Shown: in pieces, positions 7,876 through 17,065 of the stretch
Layout of the letters: every line of letters begins with the position of its first letter
Numbering within the stretch: the first letter of the stretch is position 1
Source: Roseofilum acuticapitatum BLCC-M154
GTDB lineage: Bacteria; Cyanobacteriota; Cyanobacteriia; Cyanobacteriales; Desertifilaceae
Length of the DNA: 52,770 nucleotides
Direction: 5' to 3'
NCBI RefSeq assembly: GCF_030068475.1
Contig: NZ_JAQOSP010000053.1
Coordinates: 1-52,770, forward strand
The notes under the pieces: model-generated
Seen by the model: the letters and a program-made list of their open reading frames with translations, nothing else
What the model was told of the DNA's origin: nothing
Databases searched by the model: none
Program-made: the position numbers and the translations under genes

Positions 7876-8541
7876 ATGGCAATCCTGTATACCCTACATC
7901 CCGAAACACCGCAACAGCGAACCCTCCAAGAGATCAAAGAAGCTCTTCAAGATGGAGCGGTGATGTTATATCCCACTGATACCGTTTATGCGATCGGTTG
8001 CGATCTGAATGCTAAATCCGGTATCGAGCGCGTCAGACGGATTAAACAACTCTCTAATGATAAACCTTTAACCTTCCTCTGTTCCTCCCTTTCTAATGTA
8101 GCCAGCTATGCCACAGTGAGTGATGTGGCTTATCGGATTATGAAGCGTTTAATTCCTGGGCCCTATACCTTTTTATTGCCTGCAACCAAGGAGGTTCCCC
8201 GGTTGGTGATGTCTCCCAAACGCCGAACGACTGGAATTCGAGTGCCGGATAATCCCATTTGTTTAGGTCTGTTGGAGGCTTTAGAGAATCCGATTATCTC
8301 CACCTCCGCGCACTTGGTGGGCGATGAGGAAATGTCCGCCACTCCCAGCGCTCCCGAATATACTTCGACACAAGAACTCTTTGACCGTCTCGATAAACTG
8401 GTGGATATCATTATCGATGATGGTTTACCGGTTGAATCCCAAGTTTCGACCGTTCTGGATTTAACTCAGATGGAACCAAAAGTGGTGCGTGAAGGTCTGG
8501 GATGGGAAGCAGCATCGGATTGGGTGTCCGATGCTGATTAG
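7876..8541 (+). CDS. Sua5/YciO/YrdC family protein (threonylcarbamoyl-AMP synthase-like)
   Basis: Family members make threonylcarbamoyl-AMP from threonine, bicarbonate and ATP for the t6A modification at tRNA position 37; YciO-type members are less well defined. The 221-residue product shows the basic-pocket pattern: YPTDTVYAIGCD (about 32-43), KQLSNDKPLTFLC (about 56-68), PGPYTFLLPAT (about 95-105), RRTTGIRVPDNP (about 117-128) and ISTSAHLVG (about 140-148). It has no C-terminal Sua5 domain. SAH in place of the usual SAN and the overall form lean towards YciO, so I give no tsaC symbol. Expression must involve sequence inside larC or the 18-nt gap, because the start-to-start spacing is so small. 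Confidence 0.85.
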   Translation: MAILYTLHPETPQQRTLQEIKEALQDGAVMLYPTDTVYAIGCDLNAKSGIERVRRIKQLSNDKPLTFLCSSLSNVASYATVSDVAYRIMKRLIPGPYTFLLPATKEVPRLVMSPKRRTTGIRVPDNPICLGLLEALENPIISTSAHLVGDEEMSATPSAPEYTSTQELFDRLDKLVDIIIDDGLPVESQVSTVLDLTQMEPKVVREGLGWEAASDWVSDAD

Positions 8542-8946
8542 TCTAGAGGATCGATCGTCACCCCTAGGGTTGGACGATCTCTCTAGGGTTTCGGAATCAG
8601 GGAATTTCAGAGGCATCTACCCCACACCAGTTTTTTTAGCCACTCCTGCAATTGTCTACTCATGACTGCTCTAGGGGGTTTGCTGCTCTAGCCCCCAATT
8701 AGGGAATTGAAAATGGCTTAAAGTCTAGCGTTGACCAAGGTTTGGACGATCGCCCATCAAGGTGCGATCGCCAAGTCTTCCCCTGCGCTCTTGTTCTGGA
8801 GTCGATCTACCTGATCGAAGAGTGCCACAGCAGAACCCCTTTATTTTCTGAGGGACATCTACAGTCAGAGTATAGACAGCGCGAGGGATTCAACCCGAAA
8901 CGATGTCATCACGCCGAGTGCATTTAACCTAAAGGAGATTCAACTG
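8542..8946. other. 405-nt leader region upstream of hetZ
   Basis: No convincing gene. It holds two HIP1-like GCGATCGC-related sites near 8745-8770, a G5/C5 inverted pair around a 13-nt loop (GGGGG...CCCCC, about 8673-8696), and a strong ribosome-binding site, AAAGGAG, just before 8947. A 61-codon frame at 8742-8927 shows no protein-like character and is not called. The length is consistent with a long regulated promoter or 5' leader for hetZ, but no specific operator was recognised. Confidence 0.5.
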
Positions 8947-10203
8947 ATGAATACTAAATCCAGCCCTTCTGCTACCCTCTCTAATCTCGATTCCGCTCAA
9001 TCCAATCCCTCTTTCACTGCTCTTAACTCTTGTGCAACTCCAAGCGCCCCAATTCCGGAGTCTTCTGAACCCGTGATGGATGTCCAAGCGCTACTAGGGT
9101 TAATTAGTGCTGAACTTGGCAATGGGATGCAGATTAATTGTCGCTCTATTCGGGGAGTGGCTGAACGGATGGCGCGGGAAGTCGAGCGCATTTGCCAAAA
9201 GAGCGATCGCATTCAAAAATCGGGAATCATTGAATCTTGGCAACGGACTCTAGCCCATAACCGGATTGAAAAATGCTTACAGTATTACAAACTCGGTTCC
9301 CGTCAAGGTCGGAGTGAACTCCACAGCAATCTGAGTGTAATGGTCTATCGCCATGTGGCTAAAACGAGCGCTCGCTTAGGGTTTAGGGCGCGCTATAGTT
9401 TGATAGAAGACTTCATGCAAGGTTTTTATGTGGAAACCCTGAAAGCCTTCCGTCGGGAAAATGAGCTGACACAAGAGTATAGCCCCCGCACCCGCTTAGA
9501 ATTAGCTGAATATATGGCGTTTACGGAACAATATGCCAAACGACGCATTGGTTTACCCGGTGGCATTTCCCAAAGATTGATTGTCCTCAGAGCGCAAGGA
9601 TTTTCTCGTCGTCAACCCCAAGAGATGTCCGTAGATATGGAAATGGCAGTAGAATCGGGGAAAACGGAAGAGGCGCAAATGTACAGCCGCGATCCTGCCC
9701 TGCATCAAATTCGTGAGAAAATGGTTGCCGGTGCGATCGATCCTTCTGAGTCGGTACTGCGCGATCGCGTCATTCGGGAATTAACCGAGTATCTCCAATC
9801 TCAGGAACAGTTCGATTGTATCGATTACCTGAATCTGAAGCTGCAAGATTTCTCGGCTACCGAAATTGATGAAACCCTAGGCTTAACCCCACGCCAACGG
9901 GATTATCTACAACAACGGTTTAAGTATCATGTGGAAAAATTCTCCCGCTTCCATAACTGGCATTTGGTTCATCAGTGGCTGGGTGCGGATCTCGATCAAA
10001 ATCTAGGGTTGTCTCCTTCCCAATGGCAAGAGTTCTTTAGTCAACTCGCTCCTGAGCAACAACAACTGTTCCAACTCAAACAAGCGGGAATTGAGGATAC
10101 TGAAATTGCTACCGCGATCGGCTGTACCCCCAAACAATTACAAAAGCGCTGGAATAAATTACTGGAATTGGCTTGGAAGGCACGCAATCAGGTTAACTCC
10201 TAG
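8947..10203 (+). CDS. hetZ: HetZ-family heterocyst differentiation regulator
   Basis: HetZ is a DNA-binding regulator needed early in heterocyst differentiation in Anabaena; homologues also exist in filamentous cyanobacteria without heterocysts. The 418-residue product has a low-complexity Ser/Pro-rich N-terminus (1-40). The conserved core has the pattern RMAREVERICQKSDRIQKSG (about 75-95), KCLQYYKLGSRQGRSELHS (about 112-130) and a C-terminal helix-turn-helix-like region (ATEIDETLGLTPRQRDYLQQR). AAAGGAG sits ideally before the ATG at 8947. The call is from family resemblance; whether this organism makes heterocysts cannot be told here. A patD-like gene occurs 35 kb away in the same window. 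Confidence 0.8.
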   Translation: MNTKSSPSATLSNLDSAQSNPSFTALNSCATPSAPIPESSEPVMDVQALLGLISAELGNGMQINCRSIRGVAERMAREVERICQKSDRIQKSGIIESWQRTLAHNRIEKCLQYYKLGSRQGRSELHSNLSVMVYRHVAKTSARLGFRARYSLIEDFMQGFYVETLKAFRRENELTQEYSPRTRLELAEYMAFTEQYAKRRIGLPGGISQRLIVLRAQGFSRRQPQEMSVDMEMAVESGKTEEAQMYSRDPALHQIREKMVAGAIDPSESVLRDRVIRELTEYLQSQEQFDCIDYLNLKLQDFSATEIDETLGLTPRQRDYLQQRFKYHVEKFSRFHNWHLVHQWLGADLDQNLGLSPSQWQEFFSQLAPEQQQLFQLKQAGIEDTEIATAIGCTPKQLQKRWNKLLELAWKARNQVNS

Positions 10204-10363
10204 TCAGAGCTGTGGAGTTAGAATATGAAAAAGGGGATCTTGATGGCAGACTGTTCACCTCGAACACTCTACTTTCCCCTTTGTACCTTATGGTAATCTT
10301 GAGGGTTAGCTAGTTCGTATATTATCAACCCATCCTTTTGTTTTATCCCCTTCAAACCCGCTC

Positions 10364-13174
10364 ATGGCAGGGAAAGTAAAAAACCCTTTGTTTCCAGAAT
10401 CTAAACAAGTACCGCTTGGTTGGGTTCTGATTGTTCCTTTTCTGATTCAGATTTTTGCCGCAGTGGGTTTAACCGGTTGGTTTTCTCTGCGTAATGGTCA
10501 AACTGCCGTTGAACAGGTGACGACTCAACTGCGAAATGAACTCACCGCTCGCATTGAGCAACATCTGGACACCTATCTACAAACGCCTCATTTGATTAAT
10601 CAGATGAATATCCAGGCGATCGCTAGTGGTCAATTGGATATCAATGATGAAGTAGCCGTTCGTAACCATTTATGGCAACAAATTAAACTCTTTCCCCATA
10701 TTGCCCAAATTGGATTTTTGACCCCTAACGGTTATTTTCAGTCCATTAATCACGAGTTGAATCCTCCGTCTTTACATTGGATTATCAGTAATAAAAACAA
10801 CTTAAAAAATTTAAATATTTATCCCCTGGATAACCAAGGGAATCCTGAAAAAGTAGCAATTCCCTGGAACTCTGGCGATCCTAGACAAGAGCCATGGTAT
10901 CAAAATGCCCTAAATCATTCAGGGCTAGTCTGGACACAGCAGAAAGAATTTCCTCCCGATCGGGAACCGGAATTGATTTTAAATGCAAGTCAAATTTGGA
11001 ACAATAAAGAGAAGGGAATTGCCGGAGTCATTAAAAGCAGTCTCAGCCTATCCCAAATCCAAGATTTTTTACAAGGACTACAGATTGGGCGATCGGGTCA
11101 AACCTTTATTATAGATAGTCAAGGCTATTTAATTGCCAGCTCTCTACCCGAAAAATCGGCAAATCCTCAACCCAAAACCTCCTTCCCCAAGACAGCAGAA
11201 AATAGCCCTAATGCTCTTATTCGCTTAACCACCAAACAGATCGAAAATGAATTGGGAAATATTGAACAAATTCAACAGTCTCATCAACTGAGTTTTTTAT
11301 TTAAACATCAACGGCAATTTGTGCAAGTCACGCCCCTCGAAAACAATCAAGACCTCGATTGGCTCATTGTTGTTATTATCCCTGATGCAGACTTTATGGG
11401 AGTGATTTATGAAAATATTCGCAATACCATTCTCCTCTGTTTTGTAGCATTAATGGTAGCTGCAAGCCTCGGATTAGTGACTGCCCGTTGGATCTCTAAA
11501 CCTATTTTTAACTTAATTAAAGCATTAGAATCAATCTCCGCAGGCAACCTGGATCAAACCTTAAACATTCATCAATCACGCCTACCCAAAATCCATGAAT
11601 TGGAGGTTTTATCTCGGTCTTTTAACCAAATGTCGGATCGATTTCGTCAGTCCTACGAAGAACTGGAAATTCGAGTCCAATTGCGAACGTTTGAATTAAA
11701 AGAAGCCAAAGAAGCAGCCGATGCTGCCAATTCTGCTAAAAGTGAGTTTCTCGCCAACATGAGTCATGAATTACGCACTCCCCTCAATGGCATTCTAGGC
11801 TATACCCAAATCTTAAAACGTTCCCAAAGTATTCCCGAAAAAGAACAAGATGGAATTGAAATCATTCATCAATGCGCCACTCACTTACTGACCCTGATTA
11901 ATGATATTCTCGATCTGTCTAAAATTGAAGCTAGAAAATTAGATATTCATCCATCAGATATCCATTTCCATACCTTTTTAGAAGGAGTGGCAGAGATTTG
12001 TCGGATTCGCGCCGATCAAAAAGCAATTGGCTTTAACTATTTAGCCGATCCAAACTTACCCCATGGCATCCATGGAGATGAAAAACGAATTCGTCAAGTT
12101 TTAATTAATTTATTAGGAAACGCAATTAAATTTACCGATGTGGGCAAAGTTTCCTTTAAGATAGAGAGTTTAGAGAAAATCGAGCAAGAAGAACAAACTA
12201 TCCATAAAATTCGCTTCCAAATTCAAGATAGTGGAATTGGAATTGATTCAGAAAAATTAGAGTCCATTTTTTTGCCGTTTGAACAAGTAGGAGATGTCTC
12301 TAAACAAGCTGCCGGTACAGGGTTAGGACTAGCCATCAGTCAAAAAATTGTGGCGATGATGGGCAGTAAGATCCAGGTAGAAAGTGAACTCGGTAAAGGA
12401 AGTTTATTCTTTTTCGATTTAGAGTTACCTGAAGTGTTAGCATATAAAGAAGAGAGCAATACTCTTCCCACGAAAAAAATTATCGGTTTTGAAGGACTTG
12501 AAACTGCCAAAATCATGGTCGTTGATAATCATTGGGAAAATCCATCCATTATTAGGAATCTTCTAGAGCCAATGGGATTTACTATCACTGAAGCTAATAA
12601 TGGTCAAGAGGCTCTCGAACTACTGCCTGTGTTTGTCCCTAATTTGATAATTACCGATTTAGAAATGCCGATTATGGATGGAATTGAGTTAATTAAAGCT
12701 GTGCGATCGCACCCAGATTGGCAAAATTTACCCATTATCGTATCCTCTGGTCGTGTCTTTGAAGCCGATCGCCATCGCGCTCTAGAAGTAGGTGCGAATG
12801 CCTTTTTACCCAAGCCTCTAGATACCCATGGACTTCTAGAACAGATTCAAGCTTGGTTAAATCTCGAATGGATCACGGAGTCCTCGTCAACAGAAATGAA
12901 TCCTGAAACTCTGGCTGTTCCCATCGCCCCAGATGCCTCAGATGAGCTATTGATCCCCGATCGAGAACATTTAGCTGAATTATATCGCTTGGCTCTGGAA
13001 GGAAATCTCAAGAAAATCCAAAAGAAAGTCAATTTAATTGCTGAAGCCGATCCCGATCTCCACCCATTCTGCGAGCAAGTGATTCGCCTGGCTAAAGGGT
13101 TTAAGGAAAAAGAACTACTCGAATTAATTGAAACTCATTATCAGAGCCTCAGAGGAGAAAACCATGAGTTATAA
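10364..13174 (+). CDS. Hybrid sensor histidine kinase (dCache-HAMP-HisKA-HATPase-REC)
   Basis: A 936-residue membrane sensor. A transmembrane helix at about 17-40 is followed by a periplasmic double-Cache-like sensor (about 45-345) and a second helix (about 350-373). Then come HAMP (about 375-430), a coiled coil, HisKA with MSHELRTPLNG (His468), an HATPase with N, G1 and G2 boxes (NLLGNAIKFT, DSGIGID, GTGLGLAIS), and a receiver with phospho-acceptor Asp765 in ITDLEMPIMDG and lysine in LPKPLD. The receiver's first acidic pair reads VVDN rather than VDDN. A helical C-terminal tail (about 865-930) resembles the tail of the kinase at 49934. Cache domains usually bind small extracellular ligands; the ligand is unknown. 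Its stop overlaps the next gene start by 11 nt, so the two are coupled. Confidence 0.92.
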   Translation: MAGKVKNPLFPESKQVPLGWVLIVPFLIQIFAAVGLTGWFSLRNGQTAVEQVTTQLRNELTARIEQHLDTYLQTPHLINQMNIQAIASGQLDINDEVAVRNHLWQQIKLFPHIAQIGFLTPNGYFQSINHELNPPSLHWIISNKNNLKNLNIYPLDNQGNPEKVAIPWNSGDPRQEPWYQNALNHSGLVWTQQKEFPPDREPELILNASQIWNNKEKGIAGVIKSSLSLSQIQDFLQGLQIGRSGQTFIIDSQGYLIASSLPEKSANPQPKTSFPKTAENSPNALIRLTTKQIENELGNIEQIQQSHQLSFLFKHQRQFVQVTPLENNQDLDWLIVVIIPDADFMGVIYENIRNTILLCFVALMVAASLGLVTARWISKPIFNLIKALESISAGNLDQTLNIHQSRLPKIHELEVLSRSFNQMSDRFRQSYEELEIRVQLRTFELKEAKEAADAANSAKSEFLANMSHELRTPLNGILGYTQILKRSQSIPEKEQDGIEIIHQCATHLLTLINDILDLSKIEARKLDIHPSDIHFHTFLEGVAEICRIRADQKAIGFNYLADPNLPHGIHGDEKRIRQVLINLLGNAIKFTDVGKVSFKIESLEKIEQEEQTIHKIRFQIQDSGIGIDSEKLESIFLPFEQVGDVSKQAAGTGLGLAISQKIVAMMGSKIQVESELGKGSLFFFDLELPEVLAYKEESNTLPTKKIIGFEGLETAKIMVVDNHWENPSIIRNLLEPMGFTITEANNGQEALELLPVFVPNLIITDLEMPIMDGIELIKAVRSHPDWQNLPIIVSSGRVFEADRHRALEVGANAFLPKPLDTHGLLEQIQAWLNLEWITESSSTEMNPETLAVPIAPDASDELLIPDREHLAELYRLALEGNLKKIQKKVNLIAEADPDLHPFCEQVIRLAKGFKEKELLELIETHYQSLRGENHEL

Positions 13175-14549
13175 CGAGCCGGAATCCAATATTATTTTAG
13201 TTGTGGATGACAATCCCAATAATTTAGCTGTTTTATCGGATTTTCTGGATGAATCTGGATTTGAGGTTAGGGTAGCTAGAGACGGAGAAAGTGCTTTAGA
13301 AAAGGTCAATTATGCTCCTCCCGATTTAATCTTATTAGATGTCATGATGCCGGGAATTGATGGGTTTGAAGCCTGTAGACAATTAAAGTCTAATTCAGAG
13401 ACGGAGCCTATACCGGTTATTTTCATGACAGCTTTATCTGATACAGTAGATAAGGTTAAGGGTTTGGAATTAGGCGCAGTTGACTATATTACTAAACCCT
13501 TTTCTCAAGAAGAGGTGTTAGCTAGGGTTAGGCTCCATTTAAGATTGAGGTCAATGGCGAAAGAGTTGACCGAACAAAATCAAATGCTAAAACAGGAAAT
13601 TGAGGAAAAAAATCGAGCCGAAGCAGCATTACAGGCTTTAACTCAAGAGTTAGAAGAACGAGTCCAAGCCAGAACTGCCGAGCTTCAACAGGCCATTAAA
13701 GATTTACAAGATGCCCAAGTGCAGTTGGTGCAAAGTGAAAAAATGTCTACCTTGGGTCAGTTGGTGGCGGGAGTTGCCCATGAAATTAATAATCCGGTGG
13801 GGTTTATTATGGGTAATTTAAGTCATGCCCAGGAGTATATTGATGATATTATTGAACATTTGAGTTTATATCAAGATCATTATCCTGAACCGGTTGCAGA
13901 GATTCAAGATCATTATGAAGAGATTGAATTGGATTTTTTGCTTAAGGATTTGCCGGATTTAATTTCCTCAATGCATGAAGGAACGGATCGGATTCGCAAT
14001 ATTAGTCAATCGTTGAGAACGTTTTCGCGATCGGATACGACGAGTAAGGTAATCAGTAATATTCATGAGGGCATCGATAGCACTCTGCTGATTCTCAAGC
14101 ATCGCTTAAAGGCATCGGATGAACGGCCAGCGATCGCCATTATTAAAGAGTATGGAGATACAGCAGAAGTCCCCTGTTATCCGGGTCAACTGAACCAGGT
14201 GTTTATGAATTTGCTGGCCAATGCGATTGATGCCTTAGATGAATCCAATCAGGGGCGCACCTTCCAAGAGATTGAAGCCAATCCGAACAAAATTACAATT
14301 CAAACCCAATTGTCCCCTTCTGGAAATGAAGTGATGATTAGCATTGAGGATAATGGTAAGGGGATTCCCGCAGAGATTCAGAGTAAAATCTTCGATCATC
14401 TCTATACGACCAAAGCTTGCGGACAAGGGACGGGTTTGGGGCTATCGATTAGTCGGCAGATTGTGGAAGAAAAACATGGGGGTAAACTCAGTTGCGATTC
14501 AGCTAGAGATCGCGGCTCCGTCTTTACCATTACGTTACCCCTAAAGTAA
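13164..14549 (+). CDS. Receiver-histidine kinase (REC-coiled coil-HisKA-HATPase)
   Basis: A soluble 461-residue protein with an N-terminal receiver (VVDDNPNN, phospho-acceptor Asp59 in LLDVMMPGIDG, FMTAL, ITKPF). A coiled coil (about 130-190) leads to a kinase core with H-box VAHEINNPVGFI (His206) and an HATPase (NLLANAIDAL, EDNGKGIP, GTGLGLSIS). I chose the ATG at 13164 because AGGAG sits 7 nt upstream; an upstream in-frame start at 13128 lies deep inside the preceding gene. The 11-nt overlap with the hybrid kinase suggests translational coupling and a phosphorelay from that kinase to this receiver, which is inference. It is a close architectural paralogue of the kinases at 22140 and 34144. 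Confidence 0.92.
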   Translation: MSYNEPESNIILVVDDNPNNLAVLSDFLDESGFEVRVARDGESALEKVNYAPPDLILLDVMMPGIDGFEACRQLKSNSETEPIPVIFMTALSDTVDKVKGLELGAVDYITKPFSQEEVLARVRLHLRLRSMAKELTEQNQMLKQEIEEKNRAEAALQALTQELEERVQARTAELQQAIKDLQDAQVQLVQSEKMSTLGQLVAGVAHEINNPVGFIMGNLSHAQEYIDDIIEHLSLYQDHYPEPVAEIQDHYEEIELDFLLKDLPDLISSMHEGTDRIRNISQSLRTFSRSDTTSKVISNIHEGIDSTLLILKHRLKASDERPAIAIIKEYGDTAEVPCYPGQLNQVFMNLLANAIDALDESNQGRTFQEIEANPNKITIQTQLSPSGNEVMISIEDNGKGIPAEIQSKIFDHLYTTKACGQGTGLGLSISRQIVEEKHGGKLSCDSARDRGSVFTITLPLK

Positions 14550-14606
14550 ACTCACCTCTTGGCTATAGTAGAACAGAAGTCTAGTGCGATCTGGAGTTAA
14601 TGCTTG

Positions 14607-15434
14607 ATGGATTTATCTTCTGCGTCCTTACCTCCCCCAGAATTAAGTCAATCCCAACCGTGGCAGTCCACCTCTTCCCCCCAAGATATCGGTATTTCAT
14701 TACTGATCGAAATGGCTCAACGGGGAGAAATTGATCCTTGGGATGTCCAAGTGATTGATGTGATCGATCGCGTTTTAGAGCAACTGAGCGCCCGTGCTGC
14801 CCTGAGCGGGGAAGAGTCGGCTGTTAATCGGGCGGACTTATCGGAGTCTGGGCAAGTGTTTCTTTATGCTTCTATGCTCGTCCTCTTAAAAGCCGAAAGT
14901 CTAGAAGAAGATAGTCAGGAGCTTTCGCCAGAAGACTTCGCTGACGAAATGGAGAATTACGAAGATCGGGCTGATGGTTCTCGTCCTCGTGTCCCCTTTC
15001 GCTTAGAAAATCAACTGCGTCGCCGAGCCATTGCCCGACCGGCGAAACAACGGCGCGTTACCCTACAAGAGCTGATCGATCAACTGCAAACCATGAGCCA
15101 AACTCTGGCGGATCGCTCTGGGACATCCCCTCGTCGTCGCGCTCTTTCCCGCGCCCAAACGGCCAAAGCTATCCGCCAATTGGCACATGAAGAAAATTTA
15201 TCGGAGGTGGCAGAAAAATTGGAAAAGTTTCTGGGTCAATATGGAACCACTGAGGAGGAGAAACCGGAATGGCTGGAACTTGAACAATTGCTGGTTTCCC
15301 ATCCCCAATGCGATCGCGTGGGCACATTCTGGGGCCTGCTTTTGCTCTCGGCCCAATCTAAAGTCGAATTAAAGCAAGAAGAATTCTATCAAGACCTAAA
15401 AATCCGTGTCCTAGGCGAACTGAGTCCGGCTTAA
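14607..15434 (+). CDS. scpA: Segregation and condensation protein A
   Basis: ScpA is the kleisin subunit that bridges SMC heads in the condensin-like chromosome complex. The roughly 275-residue product shows the N-terminal SMC-neck-binding helical region (SLLIEMAQRGEIDPWDVQVIDV), the conserved SGQVFLYASMLVLLKAE, a variable middle and a C-terminal winged helix (TFWGLLLLSAQSKVELKQEEFYQDLKI). An Arg-rich segment with RRALSRAQTAKA lies at about 173-185. The ATG at 14607 is used; TTG at 14604 is one codon earlier, and GGAG lies 11 nt upstream. No scpB or smc is nearby. It follows the kinase pair by 58 nt. Confidence 0.93.
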   Translation: MDLSSASLPPPELSQSQPWQSTSSPQDIGISLLIEMAQRGEIDPWDVQVIDVIDRVLEQLSARAALSGEESAVNRADLSESGQVFLYASMLVLLKAESLEEDSQELSPEDFADEMENYEDRADGSRPRVPFRLENQLRRRAIARPAKQRRVTLQELIDQLQTMSQTLADRSGTSPRRRALSRAQTAKAIRQLAHEENLSEVAEKLEKFLGQYGTTEEEKPEWLELEQLLVSHPQCDRVGTFWGLLLLSAQSKVELKQEEFYQDLKIRVLGELSPA

Positions 15435-15505
15435 GGATTTTTTGCCCAAAAATCGACAGATTCAGAAGTTAAGGAGTAAAATCACTGATAACCTATACAC
15501 ATATG

Positions 15506-15538
15506 GATCAGGTTGTTATCGAACTCCAGAACCTGATC
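15506..15538. repeat. 9-bp inverted repeat upstream of nucleotide-sugar synthase
   Basis: GATCAGGTT at 15506-15514 is inverted perfectly at 15530-15538 (AACCTGATC). A GATAAC/GTTATC pair partly overlaps it to the left. It lies in the 173-nt gap between scpA and the sugar-nucleotide gene, with no T-run after it, so it could be an operator or leader hairpin. Confidence 0.5.
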
Positions 15539-15607
15539 GGTTGAGTCTGATTAGCGTATTGGAATCCCCGTAGTGAAGAAAGACCTGTGGTTGAGGAATA
15601 GACAATT

Positions 15608-16774
15608 ATGAAAGCCATGATTCTGGCGGCTGGTAAGGGAACTCGTGTCCGGCCCATTACTTACACCATTCCCAAGCCGATGATTCCCATCCTACAAAAA
15701 CCGGTAATGGAGTTTCTCCTGGAACTATTGCGCCAGCATGGTTTTGACCAGGTGATGGTCAATGTGAGCCACCTGGCCAATGAAATCGAAAGTTATTTTC
15801 GGGATGGACAACGGTTTGGGGTGCAAATTGGTTATTCTTTTGAAGGACGAATTGAACCCGATGGAACCCTCGTCGGCGATGCTTTAGGCTCGGCGGGGGG
15901 GATGCGCCGTATTCAAGATTATAATCCGTTTTTTGATGATACTTTTGTGGTTTTGTGTGGAGATGCCCTGATTGATTTGGATTTAACGAAGGCCGTTAAG
16001 TGGCATAAGGAAAAAGGGGCGATCGCCACGGTGATTATGAAATCTGTCCCTAAAGAAGAAGTGTCCAGCTATGGAGTGATTGTCACTGATAAAGACGGAC
16101 GGGTGAAATCCTTCCAAGAAAAACCCTCTGTTGAAGAAGCTATTAGCACGGATATTAATACCGGGATTTATATCTTTGAGCCAGAAGTGCTAAATTATAT
16201 TCCCTCTGGTCAAGAATATGATATTGGGGGTGAACTGTTTCCTAAGTTGGTGGAAATGGGTGCGCCTTTTTATGGCATTTCTATGGATTTCCAATGGGTG
16301 GATATTGGCAAAGTTCCGGACTATTGGCGAGCGGTGCGTGGGGTGCTGCTCGGAGAGATTAAGAATGTGTCCATTCCCGGACAGGAAGTTGCTCCTGGAA
16401 TTTATACAGGTCTCAATGTGGCGATTAATTGGGATAAGGTCGATATTACTGGCCCTGTTTATATTGGCGGCATGACCAAAATTGAAGATGGGGCTAAGAT
16501 TGTGGGCCCGGCGATGATTGGGCCAAATTGCCATATTTGTAGCGGAGCAACGGTAGAAAATAGTGTTATTTTCGAGTATTCCCGCCTGGGTGCAGATGTG
16601 CGATTGGTCGATAAATTGGTGTTTGGACGCTATTGTGTGGATAAAACCGGGGCATCCATTGATGTGCGATCGGCTGCTTTAGATTGGTTGATTACCGATA
16701 CTCGTGCTGTGCCGCCCCCTGTGCCACCAGAGGAACAACAGGCGATCGCCGAATTACTAGAATCCGATACTTAA
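15608..16774 (+). CDS. Nucleotidyltransferase: NDP-sugar synthase, mannose-1-P guanylyltransferase-like
   Basis: Joins a sugar-1-phosphate to an NTP to make an NDP-sugar for polysaccharide or cell-wall synthesis. The 388-residue product begins with the family signature AAGKGTRVRPITYTIPKPM (about 7-25). A metal/substrate segment CGDALID follows at about 117-123, and FQEKP and NTGIYIF are present. From about residue 265 a left-handed beta-helix region (repeats such as ITGPVYIGGMTKIEDGAKI, VGPAMIGPN) lies before a proline-rich tail. The beta-helix suggests a GDP-mannose or glucose-type enzyme, but the substrate cannot be fixed from motifs. It stands alone; a terminator-like hairpin lies about 210 nt downstream. 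Confidence 0.87.
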   Translation: MKAMILAAGKGTRVRPITYTIPKPMIPILQKPVMEFLLELLRQHGFDQVMVNVSHLANEIESYFRDGQRFGVQIGYSFEGRIEPDGTLVGDALGSAGGMRRIQDYNPFFDDTFVVLCGDALIDLDLTKAVKWHKEKGAIATVIMKSVPKEEVSSYGVIVTDKDGRVKSFQEKPSVEEAISTDINTGIYIFEPEVLNYIPSGQEYDIGGELFPKLVEMGAPFYGISMDFQWVDIGKVPDYWRAVRGVLLGEIKNVSIPGQEVAPGIYTGLNVAINWDKVDITGPVYIGGMTKIEDGAKIVGPAMIGPNCHICSGATVENSVIFEYSRLGADVRLVDKLVFGRYCVDKTGASIDVRSAALDWLITDTRAVPPPVPPEEQQAIAELLESDT

Positions 16775-17065
16775 CCGCAAGGGAATGGGGGAAGCTTGCA
16801 GGTAGTGGGTTCGTGCGGGTTTCCGCAAGCGGACATGAATACAAAAATAGTTTTCAGTCTACAAGATTTGGGTATAACCCGCCCCTACAGAGAACAGCAA
16901 GCGTAAATAAATAGATTTGATATTAGAAGTTCCAAGAGTGACAGAAGAGGGTTAGCCTAAATTCTGCCGGTTTTTGGGTTTTTGTCTCCAGGCCCAAGAG
17001 CCTGGATTTTTTTCGCCTAAATTTGTTGTACATTCTTATGATAACCATTATCTACTTCTATGATT
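16775..17065. other. Spacer with decayed repeat and terminator
   Basis: No gene is visible. Positions about 16826-16845 contain TTTCCGCAAGCGGACATGAA, close to part of the composite repeat at 25139-25155 and 52648-52669. A rho-independent terminator follows near 17000. Nothing else is recognised before the conserved tail of the tRNA-Leu-adjacent element. Confidence 0.5.
16988..17013 (+). terminator. Rho-independent terminator
   Basis: Stem CCAGGC/GCCTGG (16988-16993 with 17000-17005) with a 6-nt loop, followed by A and a run of seven to eight T. It would stop transcription from the nucleotide-sugar gene on the + strand. On the opposite strand the hairpin is not followed by a T-run. Confidence 0.8.

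Noticed and set aside
8742-8927. 61-codon frame upstream of hetZ
   Set aside because: Odd composition, no ribosome-binding site and no recognisable pattern; likely non-coding leader.
10230-10290. Possible decayed copy of the tRNA-adjacent element between hetZ and the hybrid kinase
   Set aside because: TGGCAGACTGTTCACC resembles the start of the Pro copy (TGGCAGAGTTTTCACC), but no tRNA, antisense segment or tail is present.
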